A DNA stretch of 64,000 bases from Treponema sp. UBA4873 (GTDB lineage: Bacteria > Spirochaetota > Spirochaetia > Treponematales > Treponemataceae). Shown here piece by piece: positions 9,466-18,086 of this stretch; within the stretch, counting starts at the first letter, position 1, and each line of letters begins with the position of its first letter. Location: the NCBI GenBank assembly GCA_002399405.1, contig DHDP01000018.1, positions 373,339-437,338 on the forward strand. Reading direction: 5' to 3'. A program made the translations under genes and the position numbers. The notes under the pieces were generated by a model that saw nothing but the letters and a program-made list of their open reading frames with translations, was not told the DNA's origin and did not search any database.

Positions 9466-10920
9466 TTACTGTGCGCTGCCGGGCTCCCGATTATCCTTTT
9501 TTGACAGTATCAGTTTGGCCGCAAAATCAGCTGCCCGTATGAATGCGGACGACTTTGAAATTGTCCGGTCGGCCGCGAGCGGTATTGTCTGCAGAATTTT
9601 ACCGTCGAGTTCATACTGAATGCTTCCGTACTGCGTACCGGCAGTCGTTCCTCCGTCTATGTAGCGCGGAAAATCAACAACGACGCGGACGCTGTCGGCC
9701 GCTTCCTGCGGTGTGCTGCCCGTTATGAACGGAACGGTAAGCGCGGTGAACTCGTACGCCGGTGTCAGATATACCCATTGGGATTTCGCACCGGTGACGG
9801 GAATACGGTACTGATGCACGGCTTCTGTCTTTCTGCAGTCCTCAAAACGTGCGAACGACCATTCCATAAGCATCGTGCCGTCCTGCGTTCTGAATTTGTC
9901 GCCTTCCGTTTTGGTACGTCCCGGCCCGTTCATCGTGACCGAAAGAAACCTCGTGTTGTTCCGGCGTACCGTAAGCGCAAGGTTATAGCCGCTTTCGTCT
10001 ATATAGCCCGTTTTAAGCCCGTCGCAGCCGGCAAGTTTTCCGAGCAGTACGTTCGTGTTCTGCTGCGTAATTCCCATCGTGATGCGCTCCGGAAGTCCGT
10101 GGGAAAAATCCTGAGCCGTCGGTTTGCCGCGGTCCTCCGGCGCCAGATTGTGTTCCTGCGGATAGGTGAACGACAGCCGCGAGTGAAATTTTTCGAGCGT
10201 CTCCGGATACTTTGTTATGTAGACGCGTGCGAGCGCCGCCATCTCGCGCGGAGTCGTTGTGTTTTGTTCGCTGTAGCCCGACGCTTCGACGAAGCGCGTA
10301 TGTTTCAGGCCGAGTTTCTGCATCTCGCTGTTCATGCGCTTGATAAATTCATCCATGCTTCCGCAGGTGTAGTCGGCGAGCGCATAAGCTGCATCGTTGC
10401 CGGAGCACACGTCGAGGCCGGTGAGCAGCTCCTCGACGGTGACTATCTGACCTTTGCCGAGGAACATAAGAGAGGAGTGCGGCGGCATATTGCGCGCCCA
10501 GCTGTCGCTTTTCAGCGGAACAATATCGGTGAGCGATATGCCGCCTGATTCTATTTCCTGCATGACGACGTACATGACCGCAATTTTCGTCATCGAGGCG
10601 GGCGGAATGATTCTGTCCGCCTTTTTTTCGAAGAGAACACTGCCGCTCGCAACGTCGATGACGATTGCTGACCCCGCCGCGACGTCGAGCTGAGCGGGAA
10701 TTACGGCGTAGGGAAGCGGTTTGAGAATATCGTTCCGCCCCGGATACGATTTGTCGAGCGCTTCGTCGAGCTCCTGCTGCATGGTTTGAGTGAGCGGAGC
10801 GGGCGCCTTGTGCTGCTTGAAGCGGACAAGACGGATGCCCGACGTGATTGAATACGCGGCAGCCAGAACAAGCAGCGCCGCAATAAGACTTCTGAGAATA
10901 TATGTTGTACGTTTAGTCAA
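9466..10920 (-). CDS. dacA: D-alanyl-D-alanine carboxypeptidase (PBP5/DacA family)
   Basis: A 484-residue serine peptidase of family S11 that trims the terminal D-Ala from peptidoglycan stem peptides. It has an N-terminal signal/anchor (about 8-26), then Ser109-Met-Thr-Lys112, Ser173-Gly-Asn175 and Lys303-Thr-Gly305. A C-terminal beta-rich region (about 370-460) follows, as in PBP5. The start is a TTG at 10920 with AGGAG upstream, inside the end of aroC (8-bp overlap), so it is coupled to aroC. It converges on the NodB-like gene with no intergenic space. Confidence 0.93.
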   Translation of the reverse strand: MTKRTTYILRSLIAALLVLAAAYSITSGIRLVRFKQHKAPAPLTQTMQQELDEALDKSYPGRNDILKPLPYAVIPAQLDVAAGSAIVIDVASGSVLFEKKADRIIPPASMTKIAVMYVVMQEIESGGISLTDIVPLKSDSWARNMPPHSSLMFLGKGQIVTVEELLTGLDVCSGNDAAYALADYTCGSMDEFIKRMNSEMQKLGLKHTRFVEASGYSEQNTTTPREMAALARVYITKYPETLEKFHSRLSFTYPQEHNLAPEDRGKPTAQDFSHGLPERITMGITQQNTNVLLGKLAGCDGLKTGYIDESGYNLALTVRRNNTRFLSVTMNGPGRTKTEGDKFRTQDGTMLMEWSFARFEDCRKTEAVHQYRIPVTGAKSQWVYLTPAYEFTALTVPFITGSTPQEAADSVRVVVDFPRYIDGGTTAGTQYGSIQYELDGKILQTIPLAADRTISKSSAFIRAADFAAKLILSKKDNREPGSAQ

Positions 10921-12010
10921 TTCGCGAACTCCTGCAGCGAAGCATCATATCCGCAAGGACAAGCTGCGCCATAGCTTCTATTACCGGAACAATGCGGGGG
11001 CACAGACATACGTCGTGGCGGCCTTCTACGACAAGCTCGCTGTCCTCGAATCCCGTGCCGTTAAAACTGATTGTCTGCTGCTTTTGAAAAATGCTCGGCA
11101 CAGGTTTTACAGCCGCACGGAACACAATGTCCGCGCCGTTCGAAATGCCGCCGAGAATACCGCCCGCGTTGTTTGAGAGAAACACAGGCTTTCCGTTTAC
11201 GGACCGTATTGCGTCGTTGTTGTCTTTCCCCGTCGAAGACGCCGCGTCGAAACCTGAGCCGAACTCTATGCCTTTAACGGCGCCTATCGATATGACTGCC
11301 TTTGCAAGTTCCGCGTCGAGCTTGTCGAACACCGGTTCGCCGAGTCCTGCCGGAACGCCGGTGACGGTGCACTCGACGATGCCGCCCGCGCTGTTGCCCT
11401 GACTCCGCAGTTCCTGAACGCGCTTTTCCATTTCCGCCGCCGCCTCGCTGTCGCACGCACGCAGCGCGTTATGTTCCACGGCATCCATATCCTTTTTCCG
11501 GCAAGAAATACCGGCCGCGGCGACAGTGTACGCGGTGACTTTTATGCCCGCAGTGCGGAGCACCATGCCCGCGACTGCACCTGCGGCGACCCTTGCCGCC
11601 GTTTCCCGTCCCGACGAACGTCCGCCGCCGCGGTAATCGCGTACGCCGTATTTTTCAAAATACGTGTAGTCGGCATGTCCCGGCCTGAACGAATGTTCGA
11701 GATTCGAGTAATCTTTTGAATGCTGCGCCGTATTTCTGATGACAAGAGCAACGGGCGTCCCTTCTGAGATTCCGTTCATGATGCCTGAAAGAATTTCGAC
11801 GGTATCGGCTTCGCTGCGTGTTGTAACGGCGGCATTCAATCCTCCGCCTGTTTTCGTTCCCGGCTTACGTCTGTCGAGCGCAGCCTGTATTTCGTCGCGG
11901 TCGACGGCGATCCCCGAAGGACATCCGTCGATGACGGCGCCGAGGGCCGTTCCGTGGCTTTCACCGAAAGTTACGACTTTAAATAGTGTTCCGAATGTAT
12001 TTCCGGCCAA
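10913..12010 (-). CDS. aroC: Chorismate synthase
   Basis: A 365-residue enzyme converting 5-enolpyruvylshikimate-3-phosphate to chorismate (FMN-dependent), the last step of the common aromatic pathway. The N-terminal FGESHG signature, RPGHADYTYFEKYGVRDYRGGGRSSGRET and the C-terminal GRHD (residues 338-341 or so) are all present, and the length is normal. It starts with TTG at 12010, with AGGGG 7 bases upstream. No other shikimate-pathway gene is near. The downstream dacA overlaps its end. Confidence 0.96.
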   Translation of the reverse strand: MAGNTFGTLFKVVTFGESHGTALGAVIDGCPSGIAVDRDEIQAALDRRKPGTKTGGGLNAAVTTRSEADTVEILSGIMNGISEGTPVALVIRNTAQHSKDYSNLEHSFRPGHADYTYFEKYGVRDYRGGGRSSGRETAARVAAGAVAGMVLRTAGIKVTAYTVAAAGISCRKKDMDAVEHNALRACDSEAAAEMEKRVQELRSQGNSAGGIVECTVTGVPAGLGEPVFDKLDAELAKAVISIGAVKGIEFGSGFDAASSTGKDNNDAIRSVNGKPVFLSNNAGGILGGISNGADIVFRAAVKPVPSIFQKQQTISFNGTGFEDSELVVEGRHDVCLCPRIVPVIEAMAQLVLADMMLRCRSSRID

Positions 12011-12067
12011 TTTTTTCCCCTGTTTTCGTAGAATACCACAAATCGTCGTTATAGAAAATGTCTGCCG

Positions 12068-14860
12068 TCATAAAGTTTTGCTGATAAGCTCGATCCGGGA
12101 ATGAATGTCGAGTTTTTTGAATATTTTCTTGTTATGAACTGCGACAGTTGCAGGCGATATATTCAGTTTTGCGGCGATATCCTTATCAGTCAATCCCTGA
12201 GAAATGGACATAGCTATTTGTATTTCACGGCTGGACAGATTTGCCGCGGTGAACAGGGCCATCTGCGCCGATGTAGGAGTGGGCGTACCGTTCTGACCGG
12301 GAACCGCTCTCTGCACGGCTTCTCCCGACATGGTAAAGACTCTGGCTGTCTGTTTAGATTCCGTTTGAGAAGAAAAACCGGCAGAAGGATCGGAGGGAGT
12401 CAGCGTCATCCCCTGGCGCACCGCGTTCGAAATATCGGAAAGGACGAGCGATTTTACTGTGCGTCTGTTTTCCATGAATGAATTCACCTTTGCGAGCAGC
12501 TCTTCCGGCAGAAACGGTTTTTCGATTACTTCGACAGCGCCGCTGCGGTACAGCGTAAGTCGCCGTTGCGCTTCCGAAAAACTCGTCATGAAAATAAACG
12601 GAACCGAGCAGAGCCTCTTATCCTTCCGGCAGAACAGCAGAAGTTCCTCGCCGCTCAGCACGGGCAGCGTATCGGAAGTAATGATAAGATCAGGCGTGAA
12701 ATTTTTCAGCAGCGTGAATGCCTCCTGCCCGTTAACCGAGCTGACGGTTTTGTAGAACTGACTGAATATGTCGGTAAGAATCGTACGCATATCGGTGTTG
12801 TTTTCGATTATGAGAATCATTTCTCCGTAGAGCGCGTGCTGATGCCGCGCGGGAAGATTGTCTGCTTCTCCGTCAGGCTGTTCCTTTTCATTTGCCGATT
12901 CGGTTTCGTTTTTTACGGCTTCAATTTCGAGCGACGACATCGAGGCCGGTTTGAGAACGAACTGCGCAATGAACGTATTGCCGAGCGGATCGGGAAGAAT
13001 CGACATAGAGCCTTCGTACAGTGTGACGATACGTTTAACAATGTGAAGCTGTATGCCCCAGCTCGAAATGATTTTATTAAAATGCTCTTTGTCTCTGATT
13101 CCCCGGGGCGATTTTATGTATTCCAGGTCAAGAATATTACGCGCATCGTATTCACCCAACGGCGCTGAGGTTATGTGGACGGAATAGGTAAGAACCGAGT
13201 TTTTGTAATCAATATAAATAAGAACCGGCGTTCCGGCGGAAGCGTACTGTCTGACCGGTTCAAGCATATATTCGAAGAATACTTCAAGCAGCGTTTTATC
13301 GGCAAGAACCGCAGTTGAAGGCGACATACCGCGTTTTATTTCCGGCAGATTTCCTTTCGCCTTTATATCCTTAAGCTGTTCTTCGACCGCATTCATCATG
13401 AACGGAAGAAGAACGACTGGTTCGTCGTTCTCGTCGATCTCCGCAATGCCCGATTCGTAGTGGGAAAGTGAAAAAAGCGCATTGAGCAGACTTTTCATTG
13501 TTCTGCTACTTTTGCGGACAATGCTGCGTGTCTGCTCAGTCGTTCCCGACAGCGGAGATTCGATTGAATTGACAAGCGTCGTCATCGGATTCATCAGCGA
13601 AAAAATCACACGCGAATACGCATAACTTCTGCTGTTTGCAAGCTGGGTGTTTTCCTGCGCCGCAGCGGTTTCAATCTCCAGAAGTGCAATCTTTCCCCTG
13701 AGACGTACGATGATGTTCTTCGCGGTAGGAAATGTAATGATAAGCATCGCTGCGCAGATGGGCCAGTCCATATCGTTGTCGAATATGCGGAAAATCCAGA
13801 TTTCGGATTTTGCACGGGCTATATGGAATACCTGACGGATAATGATGAGCAGAACTGCCGCTGCGCATGACCAGTACATCCGCCTGTCAGTGCTCGTCTG
13901 GAAGAAAGATGTTTTTACGCAGATGTAAAACAATATTATCATAGTAAAAATAATCAGCAGTGTAAGCGACGACTGAACGTAGCTCTGTTTGAATACGAGG
14001 AATTGAATCGTCGTCGTAATCATGCAGATAAAAAAGACTATGTTGATTACCTGCGACGGATGTCTGACCGGAAGAATCCGTTTATTATCCGAGAGGAGGG
14101 CGCCCGTTCCGCAGAAAAGGGCAGCGAGCGAAAACAGAAACACCATATTCCCGGCTCTGCCGCTTGCGATGAGCCATGGCCAGAAATATGCCGCTCCGAA
14201 TCCCTGCACGCTCAGAATATGACCAGTAAGGGAAAGTGCCACGCCCGCAACGTAAAGATAGAAACTGCTTTTGAAAAAAATACCGCCGGCGAGAAGCACA
14301 AGCGAAATGCAGATAAATATTCCGATAATTAAGCTGGCCCAGAACGTCTGCAGAGTCATTTTTCTTAAATAATCCGTCAGAGGAATGCGGGAAATTGATA
14401 CCGCTGCATATTTTACAGGTTCTATGCGGATTCTGATTTTCCGCTGCGTCGTTCCCGGGTCGGGGTCGGGAAGCACGACTGCCTGATTCCACGTCGGGAC
14501 AGTTCTCACTTCACCGTGGGGACGTTCACCCGGATAATACGACGAACCCGTTCTGCCGACGAGCAGCCACGAATCGTCTGCCTGCTGCAGGTAGACGTCG
14601 GCTTTCATGAATGTTTCAGGCCCGAATTGTATCACCGAAGTTTTGTTGTCTGTTTCCTGAAGCTCGGATTCGAGCCAGATGACCTGTCCGTCTTTTGCAT
14701 TTATGTACCGTTCGTGAGAAAGGAAATTCCAGAAAAGTTTATCCACCGTTATTTTTCCGGATTTATCGTGCAGTACCCGCGGTCGAAGCGGATATTCTTT
14801 TGCAGAAAAGACGGCAGTAGTGAGTAAAAGCGTAATAACCAGCAGCGTACGGCGGCCCAT
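12068..14860 (-). CDS. 7TMR-DISM pseudo-hybrid regulator with receiver and LuxR-type HTH
   Basis: A 930-residue multidomain protein: signal peptide (1-20), extracytoplasmic 7TMR-DISMED-like sensor (about 21-165), seven hydrophobic helices (about 170-385), a HisKA-like helix pair (about 415-470), a HATPase-like domain (about 515-637), a receiver domain (681-797) and a C-terminal LuxR/FixJ HTH (873-930: LSSREIQIAMSISQGLTDKDIAAKLN). Key residues are lost: Leu422 sits where the phospho-His should be, the N-box Asn is absent, the receiver acidic pair reads Glu686-Asn687, and the usual Asp is Ser729 with an Asp shifted by one to 730; Lys781 is kept. The HTH would make a membrane-anchored DNA-binding protein. 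A TATAAT lies 7 bp before the ATG. Confidence 0.82.
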   Translation of the reverse strand: MGRRTLLVITLLLTTAVFSAKEYPLRPRVLHDKSGKITVDKLFWNFLSHERYINAKDGQVIWLESELQETDNKTSVIQFGPETFMKADVYLQQADDSWLLVGRTGSSYYPGERPHGEVRTVPTWNQAVVLPDPDPGTTQRKIRIRIEPVKYAAVSISRIPLTDYLRKMTLQTFWASLIIGIFICISLVLLAGGIFFKSSFYLYVAGVALSLTGHILSVQGFGAAYFWPWLIASGRAGNMVFLFSLAALFCGTGALLSDNKRILPVRHPSQVINIVFFICMITTTIQFLVFKQSYVQSSLTLLIIFTMIILFYICVKTSFFQTSTDRRMYWSCAAAVLLIIIRQVFHIARAKSEIWIFRIFDNDMDWPICAAMLIITFPTAKNIIVRLRGKIALLEIETAAAQENTQLANSRSYAYSRVIFSLMNPMTTLVNSIESPLSGTTEQTRSIVRKSSRTMKSLLNALFSLSHYESGIAEIDENDEPVVLLPFMMNAVEEQLKDIKAKGNLPEIKRGMSPSTAVLADKTLLEVFFEYMLEPVRQYASAGTPVLIYIDYKNSVLTYSVHITSAPLGEYDARNILDLEYIKSPRGIRDKEHFNKIISSWGIQLHIVKRIVTLYEGSMSILPDPLGNTFIAQFVLKPASMSSLEIEAVKNETESANEKEQPDGEADNLPARHQHALYGEMILIIENNTDMRTILTDIFSQFYKTVSSVNGQEAFTLLKNFTPDLIITSDTLPVLSGEELLLFCRKDKRLCSVPFIFMTSFSEAQRRLTLYRSGAVEVIEKPFLPEELLAKVNSFMENRRTVKSLVLSDISNAVRQGMTLTPSDPSAGFSSQTESKQTARVFTMSGEAVQRAVPGQNGTPTPTSAQMALFTAANLSSREIQIAMSISQGLTDKDIAAKLNISPATVAVHNKKIFKKLDIHSRIELISKTL

Positions 14861-14867
14861 AATCTCT

Positions 14868-14873
14868 ATTATA
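14868..14873 (-). promoter_or_regulatory. -10 element next to the start of the 7TMR-DISM gene
   Basis: A perfect TATAAT on the minus strand lies 7 bp before the ATG. No convincing -35 is seen (a T-run occupies the position) and there is no clear Shine-Dalgarno. If used, the mRNA would be essentially leaderless. Confidence 0.4.
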
Positions 14874-14900
14874 CTGTGATTTGTCGTTTAAAAAAAGGTA

Positions 14901-15167
14901 CGGTAAATATTTTAGACATACAAGATTTTCAGAAACGGTTTATTGTGCAGCCTTGTACCGAAAAACAGTCCGTTTACGCGAAAAACACCCCCTCCGGTTC
15001 CGGTTCGCCGGAATAAGACGAATTGCCGGCGAAACTCCCTGTGCAGTCGCACACGGATTATTTTCGACTCCGCGAACTGCCTTTCGGTAGACGATGAAAC
15101 AAAATAGTGCTGAAGACAGCTGTGTCTGAGAGTATTACCGGTGTTTACAAAGTGAAAATAACAGTAT
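14901..15167. repeat. Palindromic interspersed repeat, copy 1 (upstream of dapA)
   Basis: This stretch of about 267 bp aligns end to end with 17275-17526 and is itself a large imperfect palindrome. The core, 14956-15089, begins TACCGAAAAACAG and ends CTGCCTTTCGGTA. Its apex is a perfect TTCGCCGG/CCGGCGAA stem. Outer arms share TTTCAG..., AACAAA/TTTATTGT and CAGCTGTGTCTGA-type segments with copy 2. It lies between two divergent genes, the 7TMR-DISM gene and dapA. No coding frame is supportable in 14861-15244. Confidence 0.8.
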
Positions 15168-15180
15168 CTTTTCGGTCCCA

Positions 15181-15209
15181 TTGATAAAGATGTATAAAAA
15201 TGCAATACT
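15181..15209 (+). promoter_or_regulatory. Probable dapA promoter
   Basis: TTGATA (-35), 17 bp, AATACT (-10), beginning 14 bp after the palindromic repeat ends and placed 36 bp before the dapA ATG. Confidence 0.5.
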
Positions 15210-15244
15210 AAACGAAATTATACATGAAATATGCGAGGTCTGAT

Positions 15245-16150
15245 ATGATAAAACTGCGCGGCGCTTTTACTGCTATGGTAACACCTATGAACAAGGACGG
15301 ATCTGTCGATTACGAGGGATTCCGCAGGCTGCTTAAATTCCAGCTGGGGCAGGGGATAAACGGCCTTGTACCGCTCGGGACGAGCGGAGAAACTCCGACA
15401 CTTGACGAGGATGAGGAACAGAAACTCATCGATGTGCTTATGCCCGAAGTCCGTGCGTTCGAGAAAGCCCACAATGTAAAAATTCCCGTCGTGCTCGGCG
15501 CTGGCAGCAACAATACGCGCGATGCGGTCCGCTATACTGAACGTGCGAAAAGGGCAGGTGCCGATGCGGCTCTTGTCGTTACGCCGTACTACAATAAACC
15601 GTCTGATGAAGGCGTGTACCGCCATTTTGAAGCTGTCTCGAAAGTCGGTATTCCGATTCTTGTCTACAACATTCAGGGACGCACCGGAAAGAACATCGAT
15701 ACGGCGACGCTTGAGCGCATAGCGGATCTGCCGAACATCGCCGGCGTAAAGGAAGCGAGCGGAAATATAAATCAGATGATGGACGTGATTGCAAAAATCA
15801 AATCGAAACATCCTGATTTTGCCGTCTTGAGCGGCGACGATGCCCTTACGCTTCCGCTTATCGCAGTCGGCGGCGACGGAATTGTATCGGTCGTTTCGAA
15901 CCTGTGCCCGGCGATCGTCACCGGGATGGTTCAGAACGCGTTAAAGGGCGATTATGAGGCCGCCCGCACGATTCATTACCGTCTGCTGCCTTTCTTCAAG
16001 GCTGCTTTCGTGGACGGCAATCCTACATCGATAAAATACGCGATGAACTGCAAAGGCCTTCCCGCCGGCAGCGTCCGCCTGCCGCTCGTTGAAGTGCATG
16101 ACGAGGCCAAGAAAGTTATTGAAGCGGCAATCAAAGCATGTAATCTGTAA
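15245..16150 (+). CDS. dapA: 4-hydroxy-tetrahydrodipicolinate synthase
   Basis: A 301-residue class I aldolase-type lyase that condenses pyruvate with aspartate semialdehyde, the first committed step to lysine and diaminopimelate. The Schiff-base lysine is in GVKEASGN (Lys169), the proton-relay Tyr in VYNIQGRTG (Tyr141), and the LGTSGETPTL substrate loop is at 44-53. The ATG at 15245 has GAGG 7 bases upstream; an in-frame ATG at 15224 has none. asd follows 17 bp later, so the pair makes the semialdehyde and uses it. Confidence 0.96.
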   Translation: MIKLRGAFTAMVTPMNKDGSVDYEGFRRLLKFQLGQGINGLVPLGTSGETPTLDEDEEQKLIDVLMPEVRAFEKAHNVKIPVVLGAGSNNTRDAVRYTERAKRAGADAALVVTPYYNKPSDEGVYRHFEAVSKVGIPILVYNIQGRTGKNIDTATLERIADLPNIAGVKEASGNINQMMDVIAKIKSKHPDFAVLSGDDALTLPLIAVGGDGIVSVVSNLCPAIVTGMVQNALKGDYEAARTIHYRLLPFFKAAFVDGNPTSIKYAMNCKGLPAGSVRLPLVEVHDEAKKVIEAAIKACNL

Positions 16151-16167
16151 TAAAAGAGGATTTTAGT

Positions 16168-17268
16168 ATGAATAAGATACAAGTCGGAGTTTTAGGCGCG
16201 ACCGGCATGGTCGGCCAGCGGTATATCGCACTGCTCGAAAATCATCCGTGGTTTGAAGTGACGTATGTCGCAGCAAGCCCGCGCTCTGCAGGCAAGCCGT
16301 ACAGGGAAGCCGTGGAGAACCGCTGGCTTATTGGTGCCGATATTCCAGCCGGTGTCGCAGGTCTCGTCGTGCAGGATGCGAACGATCCGAAACTTGCGCT
16401 CGGCAAATGCAAATTCGTGTTCAGCGCGCTTGAAATGGATAAGGATGCGATAAAAGCGCTTGAATCGGCATATGCGGCGGAAGGTATCCCCGTCGTTTCA
16501 AACGCAAGCGCGAACCGCTGGACAGAGGACGTTCCGATGCTCGTGCCGGAAATCAATTACGGTCATCTCGACGTACTGAAAGCGCAGCAGAAGCAGCACG
16601 GGTGGAATAAGGGTTTCATCGTCGTAAAGCCGAACTGCTCGCTCCAGACGTACATGATGCCGATTTTCGCGCTTCAGAATGCAGGCTATCCGGTCAGGCG
16701 CATGATAGTTACGACGCTGCAGGCGACAAGCGGAGCCGGCTATCCGGGCGTCCCGTCTTTCGATATGATCGACAACATCGTTCCGTTCATCGGCGGCGAA
16801 GAAGAAAAAACGGAGAAGGAATGTCTCAAGATTCTCGGAAAGGTACAGGACGGCAGAATCGTGAACGCGGGCGGACCTGTCGTTTCCGCGACGTGTACGC
16901 GCGTGCCTGTCGTCGACGGACATACCGCGTGCGTAAGTCTCGAATTCGACCTGCCGCAGGACAAAAAGCCGTCCCTTGCAGAGATTGAGCGTGTGTGGAC
17001 GAGCTTCCGTTCGGTGCCGCAGGAACTTAACCTTCCGTCCGCGCCGGAACATCCGATCGTCGTGCGCCACGAGGAAAACCGTCCGCAGCCGAGACGCGAC
17101 CGAGATACGGAAAAGGGGATGGCGTGTGTCATCGGCCGTCTCCGCCAGTGCAGCGTCTTCGACGTGAAGTTCGTAGCGCTCAGCCATAACACCAAGCGCG
17201 GAGCCGCTCTCGGCGGCATCCTCAACGCAGAACTGCTGAAAGCGAAAGGATTTTTCGAGGCATTATAA
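16168..17268 (+). CDS. asd: Aspartate-semialdehyde dehydrogenase (archaeal/fungal type)
   Basis: A 366-residue NADPH-dependent enzyme reducing aspartyl-phosphate to aspartate semialdehyde. It has an N-terminal Rossmann loop GVLGATGMVGQ (7-17) and the catalytic Cys157 in KPNCSLQTYM. The sequence (LLENHPWFEVTYVAASPRSAG, RVPVVDGHTACVSLEF) matches the archaeal/fungal subgroup rather than the E. coli type. AGAGGA lies just upstream of the ATG. It forms an operon with dapA, followed immediately by repeat copy 2. Confidence 0.95.
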   Translation: MNKIQVGVLGATGMVGQRYIALLENHPWFEVTYVAASPRSAGKPYREAVENRWLIGADIPAGVAGLVVQDANDPKLALGKCKFVFSALEMDKDAIKALESAYAAEGIPVVSNASANRWTEDVPMLVPEINYGHLDVLKAQQKQHGWNKGFIVVKPNCSLQTYMMPIFALQNAGYPVRRMIVTTLQATSGAGYPGVPSFDMIDNIVPFIGGEEEKTEKECLKILGKVQDGRIVNAGGPVVSATCTRVPVVDGHTACVSLEFDLPQDKKPSLAEIERVWTSFRSVPQELNLPSAPEHPIVVRHEENRPQPRRDRDTEKGMACVIGRLRQCSVFDVKFVALSHNTKRGAALGGILNAELLKAKGFFEAL

Positions 17269-17274
17269 AAACGT

Positions 17275-17526
17275 GCGGTAAATATATGCGAGGGCCGGCT
17301 GGTTTCTGAAAGAAATTTTGCTGTGTCCCCTTATACCGAAAGACAGTCCGCTTGCGCAGAAAAAATCCGCGTGCTCCGGCTCGCCAGAATAGGCGAGATT
17401 CGCACGCGGATTTTTTTTGCTCCGCGGATTGTCTTTCGGTATACGTCGTAACAAATAAAATATTTCTGAAAACAGCTGCGTCTGAAATATTTTCCGTCGT
17501 TTACGAAACGGAAAGAAACAGCAGGT
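17275..17526. repeat. Palindromic interspersed repeat, copy 2 (downstream of asd)
   Basis: A repeat of about 252 bp, homologous to 14901-15167. The core, 17333-17442, runs from ATACCGAAAGACAGTCCGC to GCGGATTGTCTTTCGGTAT and is nearly perfectly self-complementary apart from small internal loops. Its apex is CTCGCC/GGCGAG, different in sequence but equivalent in pairing to the apex of copy 1. The outer arms also pair imperfectly. It fills almost the whole space between asd and the next, convergent gene. Confidence 0.85.
17360..17418. terminator. Bidirectional terminator inside repeat copy 2
   Basis: ATCCGCGTGC (17365-17374) pairs with GCACGCGGAT (17402-17411) and is bounded by an A-run on the left and eight T on the right. 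It would stop dapA-asd transcription rightward and the 17531-17992 gene leftward. Confidence 0.75.
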
Positions 17527-17530
17527 ACGT

Positions 17531-17992
17531 TTATTTTTTGTACTGTTGCATCCGCTTCTGGATTTCGAAGGCCGGTTTATGCGTCGTAAACGAGAAATAG
17601 TGCGTGATTCCGTCGCGGCGGAAAGATGCGTCGATGCGGTATTTTGATTCGTTGAAGATGACACTGTACCATTTGCGGGGCGGAAGACTTGTTTTAAATT
17701 CTTCCAGCGAGGAAATGCTTATGAACTGTTCTTCCGGCGCCTTTTCGTGAGATGCCTGACGCATCATGGCGGTTATGTAGTTTTCGGACGGAGCGACGTA
17801 GAAATACAATCCTTGGGTACAGAAAACAATGAGTCCCCATATTTCAATTCTGCCCGCGGGAAGGGCGAGACCAAGCGCCCTGTATGTCTCTTTGCCGGCA
17901 TTGATGCTTGCAAGTTCTATTGCTGTGACAGTATCGCCAGTTTTATTTCCGAAATCGGCAAAAAACTCTTTCTGTTCCTGTACTTGTGTCAT
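17531..17992 (-). CDS. Hypothetical spirochaetal protein
   Basis: A 153-residue soluble protein of unknown function, not recognised from any named family. The middle (IEIWGLIVFCTQGLYFYVAPSENYI) looks like two hydrophobic beta-strands. The rest is charged and ends in a Lys/Gln-rich helix (EIQKRMQQYKK). There is no signal peptide. The overall pattern could suit a small PH-like or YcxB-like beta fold, but that is a guess. It stands alone, converging on asd, with its stop codon right at the edge of repeat copy 2. Confidence 0.65.
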   Translation of the reverse strand: MTQVQEQKEFFADFGNKTGDTVTAIELASINAGKETYRALGLALPAGRIEIWGLIVFCTQGLYFYVAPSENYITAMMRQASHEKAPEEQFISISSLEEFKTSLPPRKWYSVIFNESKYRIDASFRRDGITHYFSFTTHKPAFEIQKRMQQYKK

Positions 17993-18086
17993 ACGAATAC
18001 TATATCAGAGGAACGCTGTTTGTGCCAGTATAGTTTAGAACGCAGACTGATGATAAACCGGCTGATTTCTGCTATACTGTGACATC

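Noticed and set aside
15224..15244. Earlier ATG for dapA at 15224
   Set aside because: No ribosome site precedes it, while GAGG is well spaced before 15245, and the extra seven residues are not typical of the family.
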